NCBI GenBank assembly: GCA_038244815.1
Contig: JBBRTB010000003.1
Coordinates: forward strand, 186,001-250,000
DNA from: DASVHS01 sp038244815
Lineage (GTDB): Bacteria; Acidobacteriota; Thermoanaerobaculia; Gp7-AA8
Reading direction: 5' to 3'
Length of the DNA: 64,000 nt
The translations under genes were made by a program, and so were the position numbers. Below, piece by piece: positions 8,232 through 16,893 of this stretch (position 1 is the first letter of the stretch; each line of letters starts with the position of its first letter). Under the pieces are notes generated by a model, which worked only from the letters and a program-made list of their open reading frames with translations, did not search any database and was not told the DNA's origin.

Positions 8232-10709
8232 TCAGTAGCCGCTGCCGATCGTAAACTGGAAACTCGAGAAATGGTCGCCGGGCTTCTTCTGCGGGTTGAA
8301 TGCGTAGATGAAACGCAGCGGGAACTGAAACACCGGCAGGAAGATGCGCATCTCCAGGCCCGCCGAGTATCGCAACTTGGAGAAGTCGAAGGACTCCTTG
8401 TAGCCGTACCCGATCCCGGCATCGGCCCAGGCTACGAAGCGCAGCGGGTCGTTGATCTTGACGATGTAGTCGAGGTTGTAGACCTGCATGCCGTACGCAC
8501 CGACGGGGCCGCTGCGGCCGGCCAGCGTCTCGTAAGGTCCCAGCGTACCGGTCTGGAACCCGCGCACCGAGAACTCGCCGCCGACCGTGAAGCGCTGCAC
8601 TTCCGGAACGCAAAGAGCCTTTCCGGTCTCGTCGCGCTCGCTGTAGGTGTGCGAACAGTTCCTGTTGATCGGGTAGATGTAGCCGGCTTCGGCGTTGAGG
8701 CTGAGCGAGCTCCGCCGCGAAAGCCGGAAGAAGTGCGTGGCGTTGACGACCGGCTTGAGCAGGTGAATGGATCCGCCCAGCGGGCCGCCGGCATAGGCCG
8801 CGCTAACCGCCAGACGCGAGCCGCGCATCGTGTCGAACGGGTTATCGAACGAGTTGTAGCTGTAGGCCGGACCGACCGACGACATCGTGAACGTGTAGTC
8901 GGCCACCGTCGAGACCGGGATATTGCCATTGACGTCCGGTGAGGCCGTGAATTCGTAATGCTGCCGCGTGCGCTCCAGGCCGTACATCACCGACAGGCTG
9001 TCGAATCGCCCCAGCCGGTAGCCGTACGCCAGCGAGCCGCCGCGCGAGCGCGCCTCGAAGCCGTAATTCGCCGGGTACACGGTGTCGCGGTTGTAGATCG
9101 ACATCCCCAGGCTGTTGGGCGTGTCCATGAACCAGGGATCGGCGTAGGCCAGGCTGAAGTAGTTGAGGCGCAAGCCCTTCTGGTAGCCGATCGAGAAGTT
9201 CTCGCCTTCGCCGAGGAAGTTGCGGGTCGCGAACTGCGACTGGATGAAGAATCCTCCACCCTCGGAATACCCGCCGCCGAACTGGATATCGTTCTTCCCT
9301 TCCTCCGTTCCCTTGACCGTAATGTCCACCGTCTTCGTGTCGGGGTTCACCTTGAAGTCGGGGTTATCGGTGACTTTGAAGTATCCGAGCTGCCCGAGCT
9401 TGTAGAGGCTCTGCTTGAAGGTCTCCATATCCATGATCTGACCTTCCTCGAGGAAGATCTCACGGCGGAGGACCTTGTCCTTGGTCGTCGTATTGCCCTG
9501 AAACTCCAGGCGGCCCAGGCGGAACTGATCGCCTTCGTAGACGTTCATGTGCACGTCCACGACGTTGCCAGGCTTCTCGATGTACTCGGGGTTCACGTAC
9601 GCGTAGATGTAGCCGCGCATGCGGTAGGCCTCGCCGAAAGCGTCGGCGCGCGTCTGGATGGCCTTGCGCCGGAGGATGGCGCCCTTCTTCAGCGGCCAGT
9701 CGCCGATGATCTGATCGGCCGTGAACACGTTATTGCCCGACACGGTGACCTCACCAAACGTATGCACCGTGCCTTCCTTCACCGGAATGACGAGCTTCAC
9801 CCGTGCTTTCTTCGGATTCCTGCCGACGTTCACGATCTGCGGGTCGCCGAACGTGACGTTCTGATACCCGTTGTCCTGATAGAAGTTCTTGACCCGCTCG
9901 AGATCCTCGTCGAGCTTCGACGGGATGTAGAGATCGCTCTTGCGGATCCAGGTGTAGATGTTGTGCTCCTTCACGTCTTTCATCTGATGGAGGAGCTTGC
10001 GGTTCGAAAAATGCGTGTTGCCGGTGAACTGGATCCTGGCGATCTTCGGCTTGGTGCCCTCGTTGATCACGAACACGATCTTCTTCTCGCCCGGCTCGGT
10101 GAAGTCTTCGGTCGATGTGGTGACGGTGACGCCTTCGAAACCACCCTCGGTGTAGGTCTTCTTGATCGCGTCCGCCGCGCGCCGCACCAGCGTCTGCTCG
10201 ACGGTGTTGCCGACGTGCAGGTCGATGTGCTCCCGCTCGAAGGCCTCGTTGATCTTGGCCGTCGTCAGTTCCTTGTTGCCGCGGTATTCGACCGAGCCGA
10301 TGCGCGGCCGCTCCTTGACGATGGCGCGGACGACGACGCCCTTGTCGCCCGTTTCGGTCTCCAGGCGGATGTCGTCGAAGAGACCGGTCTGCCAGAGATT
10401 CAGAAAGTTCTTCTGCAGCGCTGCCGGATTGTACGGATCGCCCGGATTGATGCCGAGGTAGACGCGGATGGTGTCGGAGGCCACGGTCGTGTTGCCGACA
10501 GCCTCGAAGCGCTCGATCGTCTCGCCGGCCTGCGGATTGTTGGCGGGAGGAGTCGTGGGCGACTCGGTAATGCGACCGGGAGAAGGTGCCTCGATGATGG
10601 TTCCCGGGCGCGGCTTCTGCGGCGTCGGCTGCTGAGCCGGCGCCGTCTGCGCGTGCGCTGCACCGGCCGCGAGGAGTACGGCGAGCGTAAAAGATAGAAA
10701 TCGAGCCAT
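8232..10709 (-). CDS. bamA: Outer-membrane protein assembly factor BamA
   Basis: Inserts beta-barrel proteins into the outer membrane. Order: signal peptide (MARFLSFTLAVLLAAGAAHA), a Pro-rich linker, five POTRA domains (about residues 60-460), and a 16-strand Omp85 barrel (about 490-825). The lid-loop signature is visible as FTVGGEFSVRGFQTGTLG. The protein ends GSGY rather than with the more usual terminal Phe, and the penultimate-strand residues still alternate hydrophobically. At 825 residues it is full length. Two adjacent AT-rich palindromes lie directly upstream of the start. Confidence 0.95.
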   Translation of the reverse strand: MARFLSFTLAVLLAAGAAHAQTAPAQQPTPQKPRPGTIIEAPSPGRITESPTTPPANNPQAGETIERFEAVGNTTVASDTIRVYLGINPGDPYNPAALQKNFLNLWQTGLFDDIRLETETGDKGVVVRAIVKERPRIGSVEYRGNKELTTAKINEAFEREHIDLHVGNTVEQTLVRRAADAIKKTYTEGGFEGVTVTTSTEDFTEPGEKKIVFVINEGTKPKIARIQFTGNTHFSNRKLLHQMKDVKEHNIYTWIRKSDLYIPSKLDEDLERVKNFYQDNGYQNVTFGDPQIVNVGRNPKKARVKLVIPVKEGTVHTFGEVTVSGNNVFTADQIIGDWPLKKGAILRRKAIQTRADAFGEAYRMRGYIYAYVNPEYIEKPGNVVDVHMNVYEGDQFRLGRLEFQGNTTTKDKVLRREIFLEEGQIMDMETFKQSLYKLGQLGYFKVTDNPDFKVNPDTKTVDITVKGTEEGKNDIQFGGGYSEGGGFFIQSQFATRNFLGEGENFSIGYQKGLRLNYFSLAYADPWFMDTPNSLGMSIYNRDTVYPANYGFEARSRGGSLAYGYRLGRFDSLSVMYGLERTRQHYEFTASPDVNGNIPVSTVADYTFTMSSVGPAYSYNSFDNPFDTMRGSRLAVSAAYAGGPLGGSIHLLKPVVNATHFFRLSRRSSLSLNAEAGYIYPINRNCSHTYSERDETGKALCVPEVQRFTVGGEFSVRGFQTGTLGPYETLAGRSGPVGAYGMQVYNLDYIVKINDPLRFVAWADAGIGYGYKESFDFSKLRYSAGLEMRIFLPVFQFPLRFIYAFNPQKKPGDHFSSFQFTIGSGY

Positions 10710-10711
10710 AG

Positions 10712-10736
10712 TTTCGATCGAAAAAAGAACTTCTTT
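10712..10736. promoter_or_regulatory. Two adjacent palindromes in the bamA leader
   Basis: TTTCGATCGAAA (10712-10723) is a perfect palindrome and is directly followed by AAAGAACTTCTTT (10724-10736), six-base arms around one C. Both lie within 27 bases of the bamA start and are AT-rich against the local background. They could be operator half-sites or a leader hairpin that affects ribosome access; no clear Shine-Dalgarno is visible in between. Confidence 0.4.
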
Positions 10737-10816
10737 GGTCGTGAGACGCGCGACAGGAGCCGCAGGTCACGCGAGGACGGACAACACGGGACAAACGCCG
10801 GGCATTCTACAGGAGA

Positions 10817-10837
10817 GCTGGAGGCTGGACGCTGGCA
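10817..10837. repeat. Single-arm heptamer tandem (GCTGGAN x3)
   Basis: Three period-7 units GCTGGAG, GCTGGAC and GCTGGCA sit between the tautomerase remnant and bamA. No inverted partner is obvious, so it may be half of the paired heptamer arrays seen elsewhere. Confidence 0.4.
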
Positions 10838-10847
10838 ATCCGGCATC

Positions 10848-11227
10848 TCACGCGTACGTCGCCCGGCCTCCTCCAAACGACCAGTCCTCTTTCGATACCT
10901 CGACGAGACAGATCAGCACGTCATCCGGCCGGACGTCGGCCCCCTGCCGGTACGACGCACGATGTCGGCATACAGATTCTTCTTGATCTCCACCGTGCGG
11001 CCGGCATTCAGCGTGATCCTGACGATGACCAGGTCCTGGCTGCGGCTCACTCCTCCATAGGACGGATGAGCGATCAGATCCGTGTCCCCGACCTGATGAA
11101 CGATTTGAAAACGATCGTCGGGCGGGACGTTGGCCTGGGCCACGAGCGCCTCGTGGACGGCGTCGGCGACGGCGCGGACGTATTCGGGCGGTTTGCCTTT
11201 GCGGAGGGTGATTTCGACGAGCGGCAT
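10848..11227 (-). pseudogene. Tautomerase family protein, frameshifted in a G run
   Basis: Reads as a small 4-oxalocrotonate-tautomerase-like protein (Tautomerase_2 type): Pro2 as in the catalytic N-terminus, then QIVHQVGDTDLIAHPSYGG and VIVRITLNAGRT. The intact frame runs to about residue 92, then passes into a meaningless tail ending at 10913. In the next frame the expected C-terminus appears: DVRPDDVLICLVEVSKEDW and SFGGGRATYA, stopping at 10848. The switch coincides with a run of five C at 10940-10944 (G on the coding strand); one more base would restore a 126-residue protein. Either a true mutation or a homopolymer error. Confidence 0.8.
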
Positions 11228-11240
11228 GACGCCGCCGATT

Positions 11241-11639
11241 CTACGACGCCGCGCCGTCCAACTGGGCCACCCGGTCGAGGGAATGCCGGATCCGATCGAG
11301 GCAGGCCGCCCCGTCGGTGAGCGACAGTGCGATGCGGAAGTTCCTGGCCGCGGAGTGAAAGTCGCCGAGCATCTCGTACGCTTCGCCGAGGCTGTGCCTC
11401 ACGTTCCACGACTCGGGATGGGCGGCGGCGTTGATCTCCAGGATGTCGATGGCCTCGTCGATCTTTTCGCGCCACAACAACTGATATGCGTAGCAGGTCA
11501 GGTCGACTTCGCGTCCGACGTGCAGCGACTCTTTCCGCAACCGCTCCGCACCGGGATTGTCCCCGCAGATTTCCAAAAACTCAGCTCGTGTTCGAAGTTC
11601 GATAAAGTCCATGCATCCAATGTCGTCCTCGAGCGTCAA
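11241..11639 (-). CDS. Small TPR-like helical protein
   Basis: A 132-residue soluble protein with no signal peptide. Its residues fall into helical pairs like tetratricopeptide repeats: YQLLWREKIDEAIDILEINA and HSLGEAYEMLGDFHSAARNF fit the TPR pattern of small and large hydrophobic positions. An alternative start is Met10. No catalytic motif is visible, so a protein-protein contact role is the most that can be said. It lies 13 bases upstream of the tautomerase remnant, in the same direction. Confidence 0.65.
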   Translation of the reverse strand: MTLEDDIGCMDFIELRTRAEFLEICGDNPGAERLRKESLHVGREVDLTCYAYQLLWREKIDEAIDILEINAAAHPESWNVRHSLGEAYEMLGDFHSAARNFRIALSLTDGAACLDRIRHSLDRVAQLDGAAS

Positions 11640-11675
11640 GAACGACGAAGGTATGCGTCACGCGAACGTGAAAGT

Positions 11676-11731
11676 CGGGTCCTCGGTCCTCGGTCCTGGG
11701 TCCGAGGACGATTTCCGAGGACCGAGGACGA
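11676..11731. repeat. Period-7 tandem repeat in an inverted pair
   Basis: GTCCTCG-type heptamers on the left (11679-11693) are a perfect 15-base inverted match to 11715-11729. The array lies between the TPR-like gene and the M61 peptidase stop. Same architecture as the array at 7429 but a different heptamer. Confidence 0.8.
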
Positions 11732-11732
11732 T

Positions 11733-13592
11733 TCATTTCAACGGTTTTTCCAATTCGCTCAGCCAATCGGGTGTGTTCGGAATGCGCTCGAGATGCGGGT
11801 AGCGCAAACCACCTCGATAGTCGACGCTGGCGGTGTTGACGAATTCACCCGATGAGTAGATCACCTGCATCGGTGCGCTGGCGTCCTTCGAGTCGCGGAC
11901 GACGATGCGCAGGGCGTCCTCGGAATACCGGCGGCCATCGACGGCGATGATCGTCGCGCCCGGAACGAGTCCCGCTTTCGCTGCCGGTGTTCCCGGCATC
12001 ACGTCGGAGATCCGTCCGTCTTCGCCGACCCACAACCCCAGCGACGTGCGGTAGTCGACGGTCTTGTTGTGTTTTGCGTTGCCGGTCAGCGCATCGTTCG
12101 GCTGGTCGTTGTAGATGACGCGCCATCCGCTGGCCTCGATGCCGCCGGCCGGCTCGCTGGTCGTGCTGCGAAGGCGCTGATTGAGAAACGACGACCAGTC
12201 GTACGGTGCCACGTCGTTCAGCGTGTGGACGACATCGTCGAACGTGTACGGCTTCAGGGCCGGCTCGCCATCCGAGCCGCCGTGGAAGCGGCGGCAGAAG
12301 TCATCGAGCGACTTCTTGTCGCCGGTGAGCTTGCGAATGGTCATATCGACGTCGAGCCAGATCAGCAGACCTTCGTCGTAGAAGTCGACGCCGCGCCGGT
12401 AGGACGACCACTCGCGCGGCGAGCCGTACAGGAGTTGCGCCTCGACCGCGGTGTCGGCGAGCGGACGCCAGGAGCGGCCGGCGTTGGAGGCGAGATCGGA
12501 CGCCGTCAGCGCCAGCGCCTCGCGATAGAACTCCGGCGTCCACAGTCCGCTGCGGACAACGAGCAGTTTTCCGAGGTACTGGGTCAGACCTTCGTAGACC
12601 CAGAGGAGCTCGCCGGTCATGGGCTGTTCGTAGTTCGCGGTGGCCAGACCGGCCGGACGCCGGAACTTCCCGTTCCACGAATGCACATACTCATGCCCGA
12701 GCAGTCCGGCCAGTCTGCGCCGCCCCGCTTCGTCCGCCAGGATGTCCTCATACGTGCGGTCGTCGCTGGACTGGTGATGCTCCAGTCCGAAGTGCTCGAC
12801 GTTCTCGCTGAGCGTCACCAGCCAGTCGTAGTGGCGGAAGTGCTCGACGCCGAAGAGCGCGCGCGCCTGATCGGCGAGCTGGCCGTACATCTTCGCGAAA
12901 TCCGCCGGGGTCACGGTGGCCGCTTCGCTGTCCGCGGCGATATCGATGGTGTGCCGGTAGGGACTGGAGGACGGCAGATCGACCTTGTGCAGATACTGTC
13001 CGATGAGGACGGGCGAGTCGATGAGTCGCGTGAGCGTGACCGGCTCGAAATGGATCTCGTTTCCGCTCATCGAGGTGGTTGTGAGCGCGGTCGCGTACTT
13101 CCAGCCGCTGGGGACCTTCAGCACCGCCTCGTATTGCAGATCGTCCGAGCTTTTCGCGGTCGGGTAGAGAAGAACGGAGTTCCAGCTCACCAGCGCCAGC
13201 CGCGGAGTCATCGATCCGCCACCGCTGAAATGACCGGTGCCGACAGGATCGAGAAAATCGAAATCGACGCTCACGCTGCGGGCGCCAGCCGGGACGTCGA
13301 CGCGCATCGCGTACATCTCCTTCGCATCGCGGTTCCACGGAATGGACTGGCCGTTCGCGGAGAAGTGCAGACCGGCGGTCTGCACGATCGGTCCGGTCGG
13401 CCCGTGCTCGCCCGGAATCCATTTCGGATAATAGAGCGTGAGCGGTCCGCCCGCCGCGGGCACGGTGAGGTGCGCGTGCAGCATGTCGCGCGGCGCATCG
13501 GTGGCATCAACGACGATGCGAATGGGATCGGCGGCGTAAGCGGCGACGGTGAAGAGGAATGCGACCAGCAGGGCCAGCGAGAATCGGCGCAT
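11733..13592 (-). CDS. M61-family (glycyl aminopeptidase-like) metallopeptidase with PDZ
   Basis: A secreted zinc peptidase of family M61. The start at 13592 opens a signal peptide (MRRFSLALLVAFLFTVAAYA); upstream open frame is a shadow of the divergent kinase gene. The N-terminal beta domain carries YYPKWIPGEHGPTG. The zinc motif HEYVHSW is at about residues 299-305, with the downstream ligand in VYEGLTQYLG. A C-terminal PDZ domain (about 530-580, GTPAAKAGLVPGATIIAVDG) probably positions substrate tails. Length 619 is normal. It faces away from the LytS-like kinase gene. Confidence 0.9.
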   Translation of the reverse strand: MRRFSLALLVAFLFTVAAYAADPIRIVVDATDAPRDMLHAHLTVPAAGGPLTLYYPKWIPGEHGPTGPIVQTAGLHFSANGQSIPWNRDAKEMYAMRVDVPAGARSVSVDFDFLDPVGTGHFSGGGSMTPRLALVSWNSVLLYPTAKSSDDLQYEAVLKVPSGWKYATALTTTSMSGNEIHFEPVTLTRLIDSPVLIGQYLHKVDLPSSSPYRHTIDIAADSEAATVTPADFAKMYGQLADQARALFGVEHFRHYDWLVTLSENVEHFGLEHHQSSDDRTYEDILADEAGRRRLAGLLGHEYVHSWNGKFRRPAGLATANYEQPMTGELLWVYEGLTQYLGKLLVVRSGLWTPEFYREALALTASDLASNAGRSWRPLADTAVEAQLLYGSPREWSSYRRGVDFYDEGLLIWLDVDMTIRKLTGDKKSLDDFCRRFHGGSDGEPALKPYTFDDVVHTLNDVAPYDWSSFLNQRLRSTTSEPAGGIEASGWRVIYNDQPNDALTGNAKHNKTVDYRTSLGLWVGEDGRISDVMPGTPAAKAGLVPGATIIAVDGRRYSEDALRIVVRDSKDASAPMQVIYSSGEFVNTASVDYRGGLRYPHLERIPNTPDWLSELEKPLK

Positions 13593-13695
13593 GAGGCGGA
13601 GTCTATAACGCCGGTCGGTGGTCGCGACCTCCCAACCCCCCATTCCCTGCACCGATCCCGCACTTCGCGGCACGAGATCCGCACCGCGCCGGCGA

Positions 13696-14772
13696 ATGCG
13701 GCAAACTACGCCCGTGCGCACTGGCAGGTTCTGGATCGTGGCGGCGGCCTTGTGGCTTCTCTTCGGCCTGATCACCGGCTTCCAGGTCTGGATCAGCATG
13801 CTTTCGCACGGGCATTCGGCGCCGCTGCTGATCAGCTACTACGTGCTGGTCTGGGAGGCCTGGCTGGGGGTGACCTGGGCAGTCGTAGTGGCGGTGCACC
13901 GCTGGCCGGTCATCCCGCTCGCCTTCGGCAACATCGTCAGGCACACCGGCGCCGCCCTCACCCTCGGCGCCATCCATGTCTTCTACTGGATCGGCCTGAT
14001 GCTGTGGATGCGGCCGTTCGACATGAGAACCGCCGGCTCGGGTGAGATCGACATCGCCGATTGTCTGGCCTCCCATATGCCGCTCGAGCTCACTCTGTAC
14101 GTGACCGTGGTGGCGGCGGTGCAGGCGTTCGACTACTACGAGAAGTACCGCCAGCGCACGATCGAGATGGCCCAGCTCGAGTCGTCGCTCCACGAGGCGC
14201 GCCTGCACGCGCTGGAGTTGCAACTGCAACCGCACTTTCTGTTCAACACGCTCAATGCCACCGCGGCACTGGTGCGGACCGGGAAGGACGACGAGGCGGT
14301 GAAGATGATCGCCGGCCTCTCCGACCTCCTGCGCTACACCCTGGACCGCTCGGGGGCGCAGCACGTCACACTCGACGAAGAGTCGAGCACGCTGCGCAAC
14401 TATCTGGAGATCCAGCGCGTGCGATTCGCCGACCGCCTGGTCTTCGACATCGCCATCGACGACGACGTCAAACGCGCGGCCGTGCCCACGCTCATCCTGC
14501 AACCGCTCGCGGAGAACGCGCTGCGGCACGGAATCGAGCGGGTGGCCGGCAACGGGAAGATCGACGTTCGCGCTTTTCGCGACCGGAACGTCCTGCACAT
14601 CGAGATGTTCAACACCGGAACACTCGACGATCACGCGCGCTTCGGCATCGGACTGCGAAACACCATCGAGCGGCTCAAACAGATGTACGGCGAGAAGCAG
14701 CGCTTCGATCTGCGCAACACGGACGGCGGCGTGCTGGCTTCGCTGTCGATCCCCTGGAGCGAGGCCACGTGA
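13696..14772 (+). CDS. Membrane histidine kinase, LytS/YehU type
   Basis: A sensor kinase of the His_kinase (PF06580) class. After about 15 residues come four predicted membrane helices (about residues 15-150), a short coiled coil, then the H box ELQLQPHFLFNTLNA (His near residue 180) and a GHKL ATPase domain with the N box QPLAENALRHGIE and a late G box FGIGLRNTIERL. ATG 13696 is preferred because it sits just before the first helix; GTG 13714 is an alternative. The stop overlaps the response-regulator start (GTGA), so they form a coupled two-component pair. Confidence 0.88.
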   Translation: MRQTTPVRTGRFWIVAAALWLLFGLITGFQVWISMLSHGHSAPLLISYYVLVWEAWLGVTWAVVVAVHRWPVIPLAFGNIVRHTGAALTLGAIHVFYWIGLMLWMRPFDMRTAGSGEIDIADCLASHMPLELTLYVTVVAAVQAFDYYEKYRQRTIEMAQLESSLHEARLHALELQLQPHFLFNTLNATAALVRTGKDDEAVKMIAGLSDLLRYTLDRSGAQHVTLDEESSTLRNYLEIQRVRFADRLVFDIAIDDDVKRAAVPTLILQPLAENALRHGIERVAGNGKIDVRAFRDRNVLHIEMFNTGTLDDHARFGIGLRNTIERLKQMYGEKQRFDLRNTDGGVLASLSIPWSEAT

Positions 14773-15536
14773 ACGCCCCGCTGCGCGCGGTGGTGGTCGA
14801 CGACGAGCCGCTGGCCCGCGAGTCGTTGCGTCTGCTCATCGCCCGCGATCCCGATTTCACCGTGGCCGGCGAGGGCAACGGCGTGGACGCGCCCGCTCTC
14901 ATCGCCCGGACGCGGCCGGACGTGGTCTTCCTGGACATCCGCATGCCCGAGCTCGACGGCTTCGGCGTCATCGAGGCGGTGGGCATCGACGCCATGCCCG
15001 CGGTCGTCTTCGTCACCGCCTACGACACGTACGCGCTGAAAGCGTTCGACGTGCACGCGCTCGACTATCTCCTCAAGCCGTTCGACGACGTCCGCCTCAG
15101 CCAGACCCTGCAGCGGGTCAAGTCGCGGCTGCGCGCCTCGAACCCGCCGTCATCCGCCGACCGGCTCATGGCCCTGCTGGAAGAGCGCGAGAAGAGCGCG
15201 CGCTTTGCACGCCGGTTCCTCGTACGCGTCCGCGAAAAGGTCGTGGTCGTGCGCACCGAGGAGATCGACTGGATCGAGGCGGCGGACTACTACGCCTCGA
15301 TTCACACCGCCACCGGCTCCTATCTGCTGCGCGAGACGATGACGGAGCTCGAGCACCGGCTCGATCCGGAGCGCTTCTTCCGCGTGCACCGCTCGGCGAT
15401 CGTGAACCTCGACCGCGTCCGCGAGGTGCATCCGTTGTTTCGCGGCGACTGCACGCTCGTGCTCAGCAACGGCGAACGGGTCAAGCTGAGCCGCAACCGC
15501 CGCGGGGAGTTCGAGCGCCTCTTCGCTGCTTCCTGA
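14769..15536 (+). CDS. LytTR-family response regulator
   Basis: DNA-binding partner of the upstream LytS-type kinase. The receiver domain (residues 1-~120) has the acidic pair VVVDDEPLA, the phospho-accepting Asp in VVFLDIRMPELDG (about residue 56), FVTAYD and the conserved Lys in YLLKPF. The C-terminal LytTR DNA-binding domain follows a linker (about 145-255) with the typical FLVRVREKVVVVRTEEIDWI and FFRVHRSAIVNLDRV. GTG 14769 is the start; the long frame upstream is a shadow of the kinase. No target operators are obvious nearby. Confidence 0.92.
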   Translation: MNAPLRAVVVDDEPLARESLRLLIARDPDFTVAGEGNGVDAPALIARTRPDVVFLDIRMPELDGFGVIEAVGIDAMPAVVFVTAYDTYALKAFDVHALDYLLKPFDDVRLSQTLQRVKSRLRASNPPSSADRLMALLEEREKSARFARRFLVRVREKVVVVRTEEIDWIEAADYYASIHTATGSYLLRETMTELEHRLDPERFFRVHRSAIVNLDRVREVHPLFRGDCTLVLSNGERVKLSRNRRGEFERLFAAS

Positions 15537-15563
15537 TCCGTCCCGGCCCGTGAGAGTCGGGGC

Positions 15564-15944
15564 TCACTTCAGCTCGACGATCAACGCGTGCAGCTCCGAA
15601 TCGCCGATGTTCTGCACCGCGTGCACGACTCCGTTCTCACGCCAATGCACCTCGCCGGCATTCAGCGACCCTTCGGACACCGTGCCGTTGATCGAGGTGT
15701 TGCGCACCCGGGCCGGTGTGATGACGTACGCCACGCTGGCGTGGTGCGAGTGCAGCGGCTCGCTCTGCCCGGGCTTCAGGTAGTAGTCGAGCACCCGCAC
15801 GCGATGATTGTCGAGGCGCACGATGTACATGGCCGGCGAGACCTCGACCGCATCGCGAACGCGCGGTTGTGCGGCCTGCACGGCCACGACCGCGATCGCC
15901 GCGCCCGCCAATGCGCCGCAGAGAAAGAATCCCAGTCGTTTCAT
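15564..15944 (-). CDS. Exported cupin-domain protein
   Basis: A 126-residue protein with an N-terminal membrane or signal segment (MKRLGFFLCGALAGAAIAVV) and a single cupin barrel. Cupin motif 1 reads LKPGQSEPLHSHHASVAYVI, giving His ligands for a metal, and motif 2 is GEVHWRENGVVHAVQNIG. Similar proteins are annotated only as cupins, so the reaction is unknown. ATG 15944 is chosen because it starts the signal. It converges on the LytTR gene. Confidence 0.75.
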   Translation of the reverse strand: MKRLGFFLCGALAGAAIAVVAVQAAQPRVRDAVEVSPAMYIVRLDNHRVRVLDYYLKPGQSEPLHSHHASVAYVITPARVRNTSINGTVSEGSLNAGEVHWRENGVVHAVQNIGDSELHALIVELK

Positions 15945-15979
15945 GACTCGATCATAGCCGCGGTGGCGCCGCATCAGCC

Positions 15980-16018
15980 GTCATTCCGAGCCGCGGAGAC
16001 GGCGAGGAATCGGGGCGG
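15980..16018. repeat. GTCATTCCGAG-type intergenic repeat
   Basis: The stretch GTCATTCCGAGCCGCGGAGA plus the following GGCGAGGAATC is nearly identical to 57646-57686 (single-base differences). It lies upstream of the cupin gene, next to a decayed gene. Confidence 0.75.
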
Positions 16019-16165
16019 TGGTCGCCTCGCCCCCGTGAAACTGCTCACACTGTTGCCGTGACGTCGGTGGTACGCACACATCTTCCGCGAGATGATCGGC
16101 GAGGGTTACATCCATGTCGCGCCCAAATATCGCGGTAGCATCGGCCACGCGCGGAGAACACTTCG

Positions 16166-16634
16166 TTAGTGGAGTGTAACGGCGATCGCCCGTGCGCCCT
16201 CACCGTTGAACAACTCTCGAGCCGCGCTCAGTTCAGCGTCGATCTGTTCGGGCCCAATGACCGATTCGATGATGATCGGACAGTCAGACGGAACGCGATG
16301 CGCGAGCTTTCGGAACGAGACTCCTGCAACGGGGCTGACGGAAAGGTGCTCGCCGCGACCGCCCACTTCGCTGAGGCGAAACAACTCCCGCATCTCTGCG
16401 ACCGTCCTTCCCGAGGTCTTTCGGTTGTCCATGTTCTCGAGGGAGACCTGTGAGCCGAAGGATTCCCACAATGCCAGCGTCTCGATCACTTCCGGATGGA
16501 CGATGATCGGCCATGCCGGAGGCACTTGCCTCAGCAGATCAACCACGTCCTGTTCCTTCAGACTCGTTAACGTCTCGGGGGCGTTGAAAGTCGCCCTTCG
16601 CTAACGCACCCGTTGAGAATCCGACCGGCCGCAT
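16166..16634 (-). pseudogene. Decayed TIM-barrel (AP endonuclease 2-like) protein
   Basis: Pieces of a sugar-phosphate isomerase/AP-endonuclease-fold protein in the wrong spacing. It opens with MRPVGFSTGALAKGDF (ATG at 16634), shifts frame by one base at about 16590, and continues as VVDLLRQVPPAWPIIVHPEV, LWESFGSQVSLENMDNRKTS and finally FRKLAHRVPSDCPIIIESVI. Compared with what I know of the family, roughly 45 residues are missing after GDF and roughly 40 around residue 110 of the family, where the FDLGHA-type metal ligands should be. Two deletions plus a frameshift make it non-functional. Confidence 0.65.
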
Positions 16635-16893
16635 CAAAACACTCCGTAGTCGAGGATCACGTGGCTGCCCACGAGATCTCCGAATGTGCCCGTCCGTCCC
16701 GGTTTCTTGAATCCTAAAGTCGGCGATCCGCTTCGCGATCAGGTGAGCGATCGGCGCGGGGAAGTGTGTCAAACCCCGGGTGCGGAATGAACTTTGATGC
16801 CGTCCACCGAGTACGCAGCAGCGTAACTTCCACCGCGGGTAGACAACGCCCCGAGGTTCGAATGGCGAGCCCCGGTTTGGTCCAGTGCCTGCG
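16635..16893. other. Gap without a recognisable gene
   Basis: About 260 bases between the decayed TIM-barrel gene and the BrkB stop. Open frames cross it on the minus strand but are Arg-rich and lack any motif I know. It may hold further decayed coding sequence. I see no RNA gene or clear repeat. Confidence 0.4.

Noticed and set aside
8958..10697. Very long plus-strand frames opposite bamA and similar shadows elsewhere
   Set aside because: GC-rich codon bias opens antisense frames; they have no recognisable motifs and lie opposite clear genes.
16060..16160. Plus-strand peptide FREMIGEGYIHVAPKY that resembles a piece of gyrase/topoisomerase B
   Set aside because: Only about 15 residues match and there is no flanking support. 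Chance similarity cannot be excluded.
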